NCBI RefSeq assembly: GCF_001645125.1
Contig: NZ_LXKA01000176.1
Location: 62,001-126,000 of the forward strand
DNA: 64,000 nucleotides
Direction: 5' to 3'
From: Paraburkholderia ginsengiterrae
GTDB taxonomy: Bacteria; Pseudomonadota; Gammaproteobacteria; Burkholderiales; Burkholderiaceae
The position numbers were made by a program, and so were the translations under genes. How positions within the stretch are numbered: position 1 is the stretch's first letter; each line of letters opens with the position of its first letter. Below are positions 43,883 through 51,394 of the stretch, piece by piece. A model generated the notes under the pieces. The model saw nothing but the letters and a program-made list of their open reading frames with translations, ran no database searches and had not been told where the DNA came from.

Positions 43883-43969
43883 AGCCTTGTCCAGCAAGGC
43901 TGTCAAACGTTTGCGCAATTAGGTCTGACGATTGCTTTTGTTAAAGGTTTGCGTTTTGCATGTCGTTAT
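43883..43969 (+). promoter_or_regulatory. upstream region of the motor-like operon: hairpin, palindrome, sigma-28-like promoter
   Basis: Three elements lie in the 278-bp gap. A hairpin AGCCTTG-N5-CAAGGCT sits at 43883-43901, and a perfect palindrome CAAACGTTTG at 43904-43913. TAAAGGTT (43942-43949) is followed after 12 bases by GTCGTTAT (43962-43969), close to the flagellar sigma-28 consensus TAAAGTTT-N11-GCCGATAA (7/8 and 5/8 matches, spacer one base long). The putative promoter ends 90 bp before the first gene. Confidence 0.4.
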
Positions 43970-44059
43970 CTAGGCAAATAAGTCTGGGCCATCGGACATG
44001 CTCAAGCCTTAAGCAAGGCGTGCGCTGAACGAGGAATACGCAATTCGGGGGAATCAATC

Positions 44060-45304
44060 GTGAATCAACAACGATCGCCATGGTCGCGCGCAGCGGCTCC
44101 GGGCGAAGTCATCTATTCGGAAGGCTTCGCGGGCGACGCCGTCGTCTACGTCATTGCAGATGGCAAAGTCGAAATCTCCACTCAATGCGACGAGAAGAAA
44201 GTGATTCTCGCCACCCTGGGCAAGGGCGAGTTTTTCGGCGAAGCGGCCTTGCTGCCGCCCGAGCCGCGCTCGCATACCGCGAAGGCGCTCAGCTTCTGTC
44301 AGTTGACCGTCATCGCGGCGAGCGTCGTTGAGGACGAACTGGAGCGGGTCTCGCCGTTGCTTCGCCATATCGTGCGCACCATGATCCGGCGGGTGAAGAA
44401 GAAGGACGATATTCTCGCCACCAACACGCACGCTGATTTCTTGCCCGGTGTCGTTTCGTACGCGCATGTTCTTTCGTTGATGGCGGGAGGCGATTCCGCT
44501 GATCGGATGGATAACCGCATGCGCCGTGCGCAAGGCGAAGAGGTGTCGGTGCCGTTGCCCGAAGTGATCAAGAAGTGCAATGCGATTGCCGGTCATTCAC
44601 GTCCGCATGTGATGGCCATGCTCAAGCGCATGGAGAAGCTCAATCTGGTTTCGCTCGAACCCGGCCGCTCCGATCGCCCCAGCACCACGTCGGCACGCTA
44701 TTCGGCGCAGGACGGCGCGACGGGCCGCCAACTGGTCACGTTCGATCCCGTGCGGATCACGGAGCGGGCTCAGCAGGTGGCGGACCACGACCTCGATCTT
44801 TCCATCAGCAGTGAACTGGAACTGATCGAGCTGGACGATCTGGAAGCGCTGATCGGCGTCGAAAAGAAAGTGATTCTGAACAAGCTGTCACACGCTGAAA
44901 TCGCCGAGGACCTGTTCGCGTTCCGCAAGACCAAGGTGTTGAATTACGTCGAGGAAAAGGGCATCAGCTATTTTTCGCGCCGCACCACCCGCGGTCTCAG
45001 CGACCTGAAAACGATCGACGATCTGGAGTTCGTCGACCAGCGAACCTTGTTCGAGGCCGTGAGCGCGTTCGACACGTATGAGCTCGCAAAACTGCTTTCC
45101 GCATTGACGGGCCAGCCGGTTGCCGAGCGCCTGCTGTCGGTGATGACCGAGGCGAGGAAGAAAGAAGTCTCGTGGGTCATGCGCCGCGAGATCAAGATCG
45201 ATCCGCTCGAGATTGCGGAGATCGAAGAGCGATTCCTCGAGACCGTGCGAGCAATCAAGTCTCCCGCGGCCACTGCAGCGCCGCTTTCCAATCTGAATGT
45301 CTGA
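44060..45304 (+). CDS. cyclic-nucleotide-binding Crp-like protein with FliG-like C-terminal domain
   Basis: A 414-residue protein with an unusual architecture. Residues 14-110 form a cyclic-nucleotide-binding domain (P-G-E-V-I-Y-S-E-G; phosphate cassette F-F-G-E-A-A-L-L-P-P-E-P-R-S-H-T-A with Glu61, Arg70 and Thr73). Residues about 130-202 form a Crp-type winged helix (L-P-E-V-I-K-K-C-N-A-I-A-G-H-S-R-P-H-V-M-A-M-L-K-R-M-E-K). Residues 252-310 are helical, ARM-like (E-L-D-D-L-E-A-L-I-G-V). Residues 318-400 resemble the FliG C-terminal motor domain (D-D-L-E-F-V-D-Q-R-T-L-F-E-A-V, then L-A-K-L-L-S-A-L, then E-R-L-L-S-V-M). MotA- and MotB-like genes follow in the same operon. It is inferred to be the cytoplasmic, nucleotide-sensing partner of that stator. 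The FliG assignment is by hand alignment. Confidence 0.75.
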   Translation: MNQQRSPWSRAAAPGEVIYSEGFAGDAVVYVIADGKVEISTQCDEKKVILATLGKGEFFGEAALLPPEPRSHTAKALSFCQLTVIAASVVEDELERVSPLLRHIVRTMIRRVKKKDDILATNTHADFLPGVVSYAHVLSLMAGGDSADRMDNRMRRAQGEEVSVPLPEVIKKCNAIAGHSRPHVMAMLKRMEKLNLVSLEPGRSDRPSTTSARYSAQDGATGRQLVTFDPVRITERAQQVADHDLDLSISSELELIELDDLEALIGVEKKVILNKLSHAEIAEDLFAFRKTKVLNYVEEKGISYFSRRTTRGLSDLKTIDDLEFVDQRTLFEAVSAFDTYELAKLLSALTGQPVAERLLSVMTEARKKEVSWVMRREIKIDPLEIAEIEERFLETVRAIKSPAATAAPLSNLNV

Positions 45305-45337
45305 CGCGACGGCGCGTGCGGTCATTCGGGAGGACGT

Positions 45338-46102
45338 ATGGATCTTTTGACGCTATTTGGCGCGGTGTTTGGTGTGTCGGCCATCGTGGCGGGTTTCGCG
45401 CTTGAAGGCGGACACTTCGCATCGCTGTTTCAGTTGCAGGCGCTCGTCGTCGTGCTCGGCGGCACCCTCGGCGCGGTGATGATCCAGAACACCTGGGCGA
45501 GGTTTTCCGATGGCGTCAAGCAACTGCGCCTGGCTTTCCTGACGGCGCGGCAGGTCGACCGCGAGAGCCTCTCCGTGCTGCTCGAATGGGGTGATCAGGC
45601 CAAGCTGAACGGCCTGCTCGCGTTCGAGTCGATCGAGGCGGGCGGTATAAACCCGTTTGCCAAACGAGGTCTGGAATTGCTGGCAAACGGCGTGTCGACG
45701 GCGGTACTCGAAGACGCCCTGCAGCGAGAGCTGGATGCCTACGAGCGCAATCACATGGCCGCCGCGCGGATCTGGCAGCAGGCGGGGGGGTACGCACCCA
45801 CGTTCGGCATTCTGGGCGCGGTGCTCGGGCTGATTCAGGTCACTGGCCATATGCTCGAGCCCGCGCAACTCGGGCAAGGCATCGCCACCGCTTTCGTGGC
45901 AACGCTGTACGGCCTTGCTCTCGCGAATCTGGTGTTTCTGCCGCTGTACGGCAAGATCCGGGCTCAGGTGGATAGCGAATTGCGCTTCAGGCGGCTCTAT
46001 CTCGACGGCCTGCTTGCCATCTCGCGCAAGGAATCGCCCCATACCATCGAGACCCGGCTGGCGGGCGATGTGCGGGAAAGATCGGCTGAATTGCTGGGAT
46101 AA
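45338..46102 (+). CDS. MotA-like stator / proton-channel subunit
   Basis: A 254-residue, four-helix membrane protein of the MotA/PomA branch of the MotA/TolQ/ExbB family. Helices 1-2 lie at about 2-22 and 33-50 (V-V-V-L-G-G-T-L-G-A-V-M-I-Q). A cytoplasmic domain (about 55-148) carries L-D-A-Y-E-R-N-H. Helices 3-4 carry the conserved prolines, P154 in G-Y-A-P-T-F-G-I-L-G-A-V-L-G-L-I and P202 in V-F-L-P-L-Y-G-K, equal to MotA P173 and P222. AGGACG Shine-Dalgarno; 33-bp gap from the sensor gene. It should form the pentameric ring of an ion-driven 5:2 motor with the next gene product. Confidence 0.88.
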   Translation: MDLLTLFGAVFGVSAIVAGFALEGGHFASLFQLQALVVVLGGTLGAVMIQNTWARFSDGVKQLRLAFLTARQVDRESLSVLLEWGDQAKLNGLLAFESIEAGGINPFAKRGLELLANGVSTAVLEDALQRELDAYERNHMAAARIWQQAGGYAPTFGILGAVLGLIQVTGHMLEPAQLGQGIATAFVATLYGLALANLVFLPLYGKIRAQVDSELRFRRLYLDGLLAISRKESPHTIETRLAGDVRERSAELLG

Positions 46103-46117
46103 AGAGACTTTTCAGTT

Positions 46118-46783
46118 ATGAGTATCTCCTCGGGTAGCAAGCGCCTCACGGCGGACAAGGCCGGCCACGCGGAGGCCGACGAAGGCGAGGAGCAGTCCGG
46201 CCGCTGGCTGATTTCCTACGCAGACCTGATCACCACGCTGATGGTGTTGTTCCTCGCGCTCTATTCGCTCCAGCTGGCGAAAAACCGCGAGCTCGAAATG
46301 AGGACGCTCGAGCATCACTCCGTGAAGGAAGCGGCCGCCGCACCGGATGCCGCGAAGAAACACCTTCTTGCTTCGCTGGAGCCGCTTCGCGGCAACCGCG
46401 AGATCACGATTTCGAATGCGGCTCAAGGCGTTGAAATCGCCATCAACGCGAAAATTCTCTTCAACTCCGGTGACGCGCGGCTCCTGCCGGAATCGTTCGG
46501 CGTGCTGACCCAGATTGCCGGCGTGCTGCGCGACGGTTCGAAGAACAATATCCTCGTGGAAGGGCACACTGACAACGTGCCCATTGCCACGGCAAAATAC
46601 GAATCGAATTGGGAACTGTCGTCGGCGAGGGCAGGGGCGGTGGTTCGCTACTTTGCGGATAAAGGCATCGAAGCGCACAGAATGGCCGCCATCGGCCGTG
46701 CCGACAATTTCCCCTTGATTATCGGCGACGACGCAACGGCGCGCGCCGCGAACCGGCGCGTGACCATTCTTGTCGAGTACTGA
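46118..46783 (+). CDS. MotB-like stator subunit with OmpA domain
   Basis: A 221-residue protein: cytoplasmic N-terminus (1-29), one membrane helix with the essential proton-binding Asp (W-L-I-S-Y-A-D-L-I-T-T-L-M-V-L-F-L; D36, equal to MotB D32), a linker that may act as plug, and a C-terminal OmpA-like peptidoglycan-binding domain (about 110-221). Key motifs there: V-E-G-H-T-D-N-V-P, N-W-E-L-S-S-A-R-A-G-A-V-V-R-Y-F, A-A-N-R-R-V-T-I-L-V. It is shorter than flagellar MotB (about 300). It is 15 bp after the MotA-like gene and completes the three-gene operon. Confidence 0.9.
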   Translation: MSISSGSKRLTADKAGHAEADEGEEQSGRWLISYADLITTLMVLFLALYSLQLAKNRELEMRTLEHHSVKEAAAAPDAAKKHLLASLEPLRGNREITISNAAQGVEIAINAKILFNSGDARLLPESFGVLTQIAGVLRDGSKNNILVEGHTDNVPIATAKYESNWELSSARAGAVVRYFADKGIEAHRMAAIGRADNFPLIIGDDATARAANRRVTILVEY

Positions 46784-46914
46784 GCCGCAATTCCCAGATC
46801 CACATCGTCCTTGACGGGCTTGACTACCCGGGCGAACATTTCACGCTGATTGAGGGAGTAGCGCCTGGCGAGTGTCCGGCGCTCTCTAGCCCCATCTCAG
46901 GAAGGAGTCGGATC

Positions 46915-47424
46915 ATGAGCATAGAAGCCGGATCTACCGCGTCGAATCTGTCGGAAACGGATCTGTCGCTGTTGCGGGCGACAATCGAATTGGCAGAGGA
47001 ATCGAAACAGAACGGCCGCCATCCGTTTGCGGCGATCGTTGCCAATGAGCGCGGCGAAATCGTGGCCAAGGCGGGAAATAATTCGATGCCGCCCGAAGGC
47101 GACCCGACGCAGCATGCCGAGCTGCGAGCCGCGGCGATGGCCGCGCGCTTGCTCTCACCCGAGGAACTCGCGAAATGCACGCTTTACACGAGCGCTGAGC
47201 CTTGCTGTATGTGCTCGGGCGCGATCTACTGGTGCAATATCGGCAGAGTGGTGTACGCGCTCTCTGAGCACCGCTTGCTGGGTCTCACGGGAGATCATCC
47301 GGAGAATCCGACTTTCTCGCTGCCATGTCGGGAAGTCTTCGTACGCGGCCAGCGGCATGTCGAAGTGGTGGGTCCGTTGCTGGAGGATGAAGCGGCGCAA
47401 TCCCATATCGGCTTCTGGGTGTAG
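46915..47424 (+). CDS. nucleoside/guanine deaminase-family protein
   Basis: A 169-residue zinc-dependent deaminase of the CMP/dCMP family. The active-site motif H-A-E (T-Q-H-A-E-L-R-A-A) and the metal-binding P-C-C-M-C (E-P-C-C-M-C-S-G-A-I-Y-W-C) are intact. Size and motifs fit the GuaD/small nucleoside deaminase group, which deaminates guanine or related bases in the cytoplasm; the exact substrate is open. AGGAAGGAG Shine-Dalgarno. It follows the motor-like operon by 131 bp and probably has its own promoter. Confidence 0.88.
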   Translation: MSIEAGSTASNLSETDLSLLRATIELAEESKQNGRHPFAAIVANERGEIVAKAGNNSMPPEGDPTQHAELRAAAMAARLLSPEELAKCTLYTSAEPCCMCSGAIYWCNIGRVVYALSEHRLLGLTGDHPENPTFSLPCREVFVRGQRHVEVVGPLLEDEAAQSHIGFWV

Positions 47425-47557
47425 AAACTGTAGAAACGCCACCTGCAAAAAAGCGCCCTATGAAGCGCAAAGCGCGGGAGGCTGTTGCCAGCCCCCCGCG
47501 CGATGCGGGACGTACCACGTGTCATGCGTTCGGCAACGATCCGCGCCGTGCGGGCAA

Positions 47558-47812
47558 TCAGCTACCCGAATACAGTTCCTGATTCAGGCGGGCAAGCTGG
47601 CCGCCTTTCTCCGCTTGCGCGAGTTCCTGACGAACCTGCGCGCGCGTCTTCGGCGCGGCGCTGGCCGAGTCTACGGACCATTGCGTCTGCACCACTTGCG
47701 TCGCCGCGTTCTTCGCGAGGGCGCCAGCCTGGTCGGCCGCCGGATTGGCCGCATGAGCAACGCCGCCGATCGTGAGAGCTGCGAAGGTCAAAGCAATCAT
47801 GGAAACTTTCAT
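47558..47812 (-). CDS. DUF4148 small secreted protein
   Basis: An 84-residue protein with a signal peptide (MKVSMIALTFAALTIGGVAHA) and a mature tail containing the Burkholderiaceae DUF4148 pattern (K-T-R-A-Q-V-R-Q-E-L-A-Q-A-E-K-G-G ... L-N-Q-E-L-Y). Such proteins are abundant, periplasmic and of unknown function. AGGAGA Shine-Dalgarno. Its promoter region shares a ~80-bp box (47939-48017) with the thioredoxin-like gene to the right, suggesting joint control. Confidence 0.85.
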   Translation of the reverse strand: MKVSMIALTFAALTIGGVAHAANPAADQAGALAKNAATQVVQTQWSVDSASAAPKTRAQVRQELAQAEKGGQLARLNQELYSGS

Positions 47813-47938
47813 GTCATTCTCCTGGAACGGTTGGATAGTGGCGCCCGCCAATCCGCAAGTGTGAGCAGAAGCCAACGGGGGTCTGCTGCGATGCAATTGC
47901 TTCAATGAAGCGGCGTTGATACATTGAACCGCGCGGGC

Positions 47939-48017
47939 GTATCTGGCATGTGTCGGGAAACGGGCGATTTGCAATGTTGTGTATCGCCCGTCACCGCGGA
48001 TACATTCCGATACGAAG
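47939..48017 (-). promoter_or_regulatory. shared regulatory box, copy 1
   Basis: On the plus strand this contains GTATCTGGCATGTGTCGG, then TGCAATGTTGTGTATC, then GATACA after 13 bases (inverted repeat TGTATC-N13-GATACA, 47980-48004) and a second GATAC ten bases on. The same order of elements occurs at 48673-48753. Copy 1 lies 127 bp upstream of the DUF4148 start. Confidence 0.65.
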
Positions 48018-48023
48018 CGGTTC

Positions 48024-48584
48024 CTAGCCCTTTTGCGCAAGCAAGGTCTGAATTTCCGCTTCGGTCTTCGCATAGTCGCCTTCGCCGAAATGCGTGTAGA
48101 CGATCTTCCCTGTCTTGTCGATCAGATAGAACGCCGGCCAGTACTCGTTGCCGTAGGCGCGCCACGTGGCGTAGCTGTTGTCCTGTGCCACCGGGTAGGT
48201 GATGCCGAAGCGCTTGACGGCGGTCTTCACGTTGCCGGTGTCGCGCTCGAACGGGTACTCGGGCGTGTGCACGCCGATCACCGTCAGTCCCTGGTCCTTG
48301 TATTTCTCATTCCAGCTCTTCACGTAAGGCAGCGTGTTGATGCAGTTGATGCAGGTATAGGTCCAGAAGTCGACCAGCACCACCTTGCCGCGCAGCTGCT
48401 GCAGGGTCAGCGGATCGCTGTTGATCCAGTTCGAAATACCGGTGAGTTCGGGCGCGGACGCGTTGGTGAGCGGGCGGTCAACGGTGGCGGTGCCCCCCGA
48501 CATGGCGGCCGCGATGCCGGTTGCCGCAGCGGCGGCAACCAGGGCACCGCCGGCAAGAACTTTGAGTTTTAAATTGGAGAGCAT
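48024..48584 (-). CDS. DipZ-like thioredoxin-fold protein
   Basis: A 186-residue protein. An N-terminal signal or anchor helix (L-A-G-G-A-L-V-A-A-A-A-A-T-G-I-A) precedes a redoxin domain with active-site W-T-Y-T-C-I-N-C-I-N-T-L-P-Y-V and the cis-Pro in E-Y-W-P-A-F-Y-L-I-D. The CINC motif and long insertion (H-T-P-E-Y-P-F-E-R-D) are typical of the DipZ C-terminal domain family. Probably periplasmic thiol oxidoreductase. AAGGAG Shine-Dalgarno. Upstream box at 48673-48753. Confidence 0.88.
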   Translation of the reverse strand: MLSNLKLKVLAGGALVAAAAATGIAAAMSGGTATVDRPLTNASAPELTGISNWINSDPLTLQQLRGKVVLVDFWTYTCINCINTLPYVKSWNEKYKDQGLTVIGVHTPEYPFERDTGNVKTAVKRFGITYPVAQDNSYATWRAYGNEYWPAFYLIDKTGKIVYTHFGEGDYAKTEAEIQTLLAQKG

Positions 48585-48672
48585 GTCAGACTCCTTTGAG
48601 TGAGGTCGAGGAAGCGGTGGTTCGAGGCGGTTCGGGCGTGTGCCGCGAATGACCCTATTGGAGCGTCCTCAG

Positions 48673-48753
48673 GTATCTGGCTTGTGTCGGCTACACTGCG
48701 CGGATGCAATGTTGTGTATCTGTACAAGCTCCAGATACACTGCGACACAATTC
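48673..48753 (-). promoter_or_regulatory. shared regulatory box, copy 2
   Basis: It contains GTATCTGGCTTGTGTCGG, TGCAATGTTGTGTATC and a perfect inverted repeat GTGTATCTG-N9-CAGATACAC (48714-48740), with GACAC ten bases after GATAC. It is 89 bp upstream of the thioredoxin-like start (minus strand) and about 50 bp upstream of the GFA gene (plus strand), so it may serve both directions. The nearby OmpR-type regulator is a possible binder. Confidence 0.65.
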
Positions 48754-48803
48754 ACCGTGCGAGCCGCGCTATAAAGCAGGCATTGCCAAACACGGAGAAC
48801 TCC

Positions 48804-49175
48804 ATGAGCGCCGACAAGCTGCAAGGGTCCTGCCACTGCGGGGCCGTCAAATTCGAACTTCGAGCTGCGATCGTCCCGGCCCAGCGCTGCAACTGCAGCC
48901 TCTGCAGGCGTAAAGGGGCGTTGATGACGCCGCTCGTTCCCGCCAGCCAACTGACGATTCTCAGCGGCGAAGACGCGCTGACGCTTTACCAGTTCAATAC
49001 GAAGACAGCCCGGCACTACTTCTGCAAGCATTGCGGCATTTATCCGTTTCATCGGCCGCGTAAGGACCCGCAGCAGTGGCGCGTCAACATCGGTTGCCTG
49101 GAGGGTGTCGACCCCTATAGCCTGGAAGCCGAAGTGGCAAACGGCGCCAGCCTGTCCGTGGTGGAGGACGCATGA
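48804..49175 (+). CDS. GFA (glutathione-dependent formaldehyde-activating)-family protein
   Basis: A 123-residue CENP-V/GFA-fold protein. Zinc ligands: G-S-C-H-C-G-A-V-K-F, C-N-C-S-L-C-R-R-K-G and Y-F-C-K-H-C-G. Many members bind zinc and glutathione-like ligands; the enzyme activity in most is unproven. ATG 48804 has GGAGA eight bases upstream. Its stop overlaps the ATG of a 40-codon reading frame, which runs to just before the two-component system. Confidence 0.88.
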   Translation: MSADKLQGSCHCGAVKFELRAAIVPAQRCNCSLCRRKGALMTPLVPASQLTILSGEDALTLYQFNTKTARHYFCKHCGIYPFHRPRKDPQQWRVNIGCLEGVDPYSLEAEVANGASLSVVEDA

Positions 49176-49294
49176 AACGCCTGCTGGCCATTCTCGTCTT
49201 CGTGACCGGCGGATTCGCCGCCGAACTCGCGCATCCGGTGCACTGTTCGCTGATTTCTTCGAGCCGGGCGGAGCTCAAACGCCGAAAGAGATGA
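49172..49294 (+). CDS. possible 40-aa secreted peptide
   Basis: ATG overlaps the GFA stop (ATGA). The translation starts M-K-R-L-L-A-I-L-V-F-V-T-G-G-F-A-A-E, a good signal-peptide-like sequence, and ends in a basic tail (L-K-R-R-K-R). It stops eight bases before the response-regulator start. It could be a real small peptide or a remnant; coding support is only the overlap and the signal-like start. Confidence 0.35.
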   Translation: MKRLLAILVFVTGGFAAELAHPVHCSLISSSRAELKRRKR

Positions 49295-49301
49295 GACCTT
49301 G

Positions 49302-50042
49302 ATGGAAACCACTGACCACGTACTGATCGTCGACGACGACCGCGGCATCCGCGAACTGCTCGCGGGCTATCTCGAGAAGAACGGCATGCGGGTGACGCTC
49401 GCCGCCAACGGGCGGCAGATGCGTGCCGCGCTGGAGCAGGGCGCGCCCGATCTGATCGTGCTGGACCTGATGATGCCGGGCGAGGACGGTCTGGTGCTAT
49501 GCCGCGAGTTGCGCGCCGGCAAGTTCCGCGCGGTGCCGGTGTTGATGCTGACCGCCCGCGACGAGGAAGCAGACCGGATCGTTGGTCTGGAGATGGGCGC
49601 CGACGACTACCTGACCAAACCGTTCGCCGTGCGCGAACTGCTCGCGCGCATTCGCTCCGTGCTGCGCCGCACCCGCATGCTGCCGCCCGGCATGGAAGTG
49701 ACGGAATCGGCGCCGATGCTGGTGTTTGGCGACTGGCGCCTCGACACCACCGCGCGCCATCTGCTGGACGCCGAAGGCACCATGGTCGCGCTGAGCGGCG
49801 CCGAGTACCGCTTGCTGCGCGTGTTCCTCGATAACCCGCAGCGGGTCTTGACGCGCGATCAACTGCTCAATCTGACGCAGGGCCGCCAGGCCGATCAGTT
49901 CGACCGTTCGATCGACCTGCTGGTGAGCCGTCTGCGCCAGCGCCTGCGCGACGAAGCGCGTGAGCCGCGTTACATCAAGACCCTACGCAGCGAGGGCTAT
50001 GTGTTCTCCGCGGCGGTGACCGCCATTGGGGAGCCGGAATGA
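49302..50042 (+). CDS. OmpR-family response regulator
   Basis: A 246-residue regulator. The receiver (about 6-120) has the acidic pair in V-D-D-D, phospho-Asp in L-I-V-L-D-L-M-M-P-G, Thr in M-L-T-A-R and Lys in D-Y-L-T-K-P-F, all intact. The winged-helix output domain (about 140-240) ends R-S-E-G-Y-V-F. ATG 49302 follows the small frame. It overlaps the kinase gene by four bases, so the pair is co-translated. Possible targets are the twin boxes at 47939 and 48673. Confidence 0.93.
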   Translation: METTDHVLIVDDDRGIRELLAGYLEKNGMRVTLAANGRQMRAALEQGAPDLIVLDLMMPGEDGLVLCRELRAGKFRAVPVLMLTARDEEADRIVGLEMGADDYLTKPFAVRELLARIRSVLRRTRMLPPGMEVTESAPMLVFGDWRLDTTARHLLDAEGTMVALSGAEYRLLRVFLDNPQRVLTRDQLLNLTQGRQADQFDRSIDLLVSRLRQRLRDEAREPRYIKTLRSEGYVFSAAVTAIGEPE

Positions 50043-51364
50043 AGGCATGGTCGTGGCTGCATTGGCCGCGCACGCTGTTCGCGCGGCTCGCGCTGATTCT
50101 GTTCGTGAGTCTGGCGCTGGCGCAGACGCTGTCGTTCTGGCTCACCATGACGGAGCGCGACCAGAGCATGACCAACGTGATGATGGGTTACGTCGGGCGC
50201 GAAGTGACCAGTTCGGTGGCATTGCTCGATCATTTGCCCGCCAGCGAGCGCGCTCAATGGTTGCCGCGGCTCGCGCGGCGCAGCTACGAGTTCACTCTCG
50301 GGCCGGGTGTGACGGGCGGACCCGTCGACGCACAGTTGTCCACGCGCTTCGCGCAATCCATCGAGAACAGTATCGGCACGCATTATCCGCTGACGGTGAA
50401 CGCCGTCCCCGGCGACCGGGAGCGCCTGCAGGTTCATCTGAAACTGACCGACGGCACGCCGCTCACCATCGACATGCGGCCCATGCAGGGCGCGCCGCTG
50501 TCGGGCTGGCTGCCGTTCGTGCTCATCGTGCAACTGGCGGTGCTCGCCGCGTGCTGCTGGCTGGCGGTGCGGCTCGCCACGCGGCCGCTGCATCAGCTCG
50601 CGCTCGCCGCGGATACGCTTGGGCCTGATCTGAAGGCGTCCCGCTTGCCGGAGGACGGCCCGTCGGAAGTGTCGCGCGCCGCGCGCGCCTTCAACGCGAT
50701 GCAGGACCGGATCGCGACGTACATGACCGAGCGCATGCAGATTCTCGCGGCGATCTCGCACGACTTGCAGACGCCGATTACGCGGATGCGCCTGCGCGTC
50801 GACGTGATGGACGACGACGAGCAGGGCGCGAAGCTGCGCCAGGATCTGCAGGAAATGGAGAGCCTCGTGAAAGAGGGCGTGACGTACGCGCGCACGCTGC
50901 ACGGCGGGACCGAAGTGCCGGTCCGTGTCGATCCCGACGCGCTGCTCGACAGCCTGGTGTGCGACTATGTCGACGCCGGTCAGCCCGTCAGTTTGCAGGG
51001 GCAGCTCGGCGTGTCGCTGGTGACGCGTCCGCAAGCGCTGCGCCGCATACTCGGCAATCTGGTCGACAACGCGCTGAAGTACGGCGACTCGGCGGAGGTC
51101 ACGGCGAGCACGCTCGACGACGGCCGGACGCTGATCGCGGTGCTCGACCGTGGCCCCGGCATCCCGGCGGAGTCGCTGGAAGCGGTGTTCGAACCGTTCG
51201 TGCGGCTCGAGGAATCGCGCAATCGCGATACGGGCGGCACCGGGCTGGGTCTTGCCATTGCCCGGCAGCTTGCCATTGCGCTGGACGCGACGCTCACGCT
51301 GCACAATCGGCCCGGTGGAGGTCTGGAAGCCCGGTTGACGTTGGGAAACCGCCGCCAGCGCTAG
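50039..51364 (+). CDS. sensor histidine kinase, partner of the OmpR-type regulator
   Basis: A 441-residue inner-membrane kinase. TM1 lies around 12-34, a periplasmic sensor about 35-160, TM2 about 161-180, then HAMP (about 182-235). The H-box is I-S-H-D-L-Q-T-P-I-T-R-M-R. N-box is N-L-V-D-N-A-L-K-Y-G, G1 D-R-G-P-G-I-P, G2 G-G-T-G-L-G-L-A-I-A. All catalytic motifs intact, EnvZ/CpxA-like layout. The signal is unknown; neighbours (thioredoxin-like, GFA) hint at redox or electrophile stress. Confidence 0.92.
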   Translation: MKAWSWLHWPRTLFARLALILFVSLALAQTLSFWLTMTERDQSMTNVMMGYVGREVTSSVALLDHLPASERAQWLPRLARRSYEFTLGPGVTGGPVDAQLSTRFAQSIENSIGTHYPLTVNAVPGDRERLQVHLKLTDGTPLTIDMRPMQGAPLSGWLPFVLIVQLAVLAACCWLAVRLATRPLHQLALAADTLGPDLKASRLPEDGPSEVSRAARAFNAMQDRIATYMTERMQILAAISHDLQTPITRMRLRVDVMDDDEQGAKLRQDLQEMESLVKEGVTYARTLHGGTEVPVRVDPDALLDSLVCDYVDAGQPVSLQGQLGVSLVTRPQALRRILGNLVDNALKYGDSAEVTASTLDDGRTLIAVLDRGPGIPAESLEAVFEPFVRLEESRNRDTGGTGLGLAIARQLAIALDATLTLHNRPGGGLEARLTLGNRRQR

Positions 51365-51394
51365 TCTCACGCTTCGAGGCTCACGCCTTCAGCC

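Noticed and set aside
45338-46783. MotA/MotB-like pair as part of a Zorya anti-phage system
   Set aside because: ZorC, ZorD or ZorE-type helicase/nuclease partners are absent, the MotA-like protein has no long cytoplasmic tail, and the linked gene is a cNMP/FliG-like protein instead.
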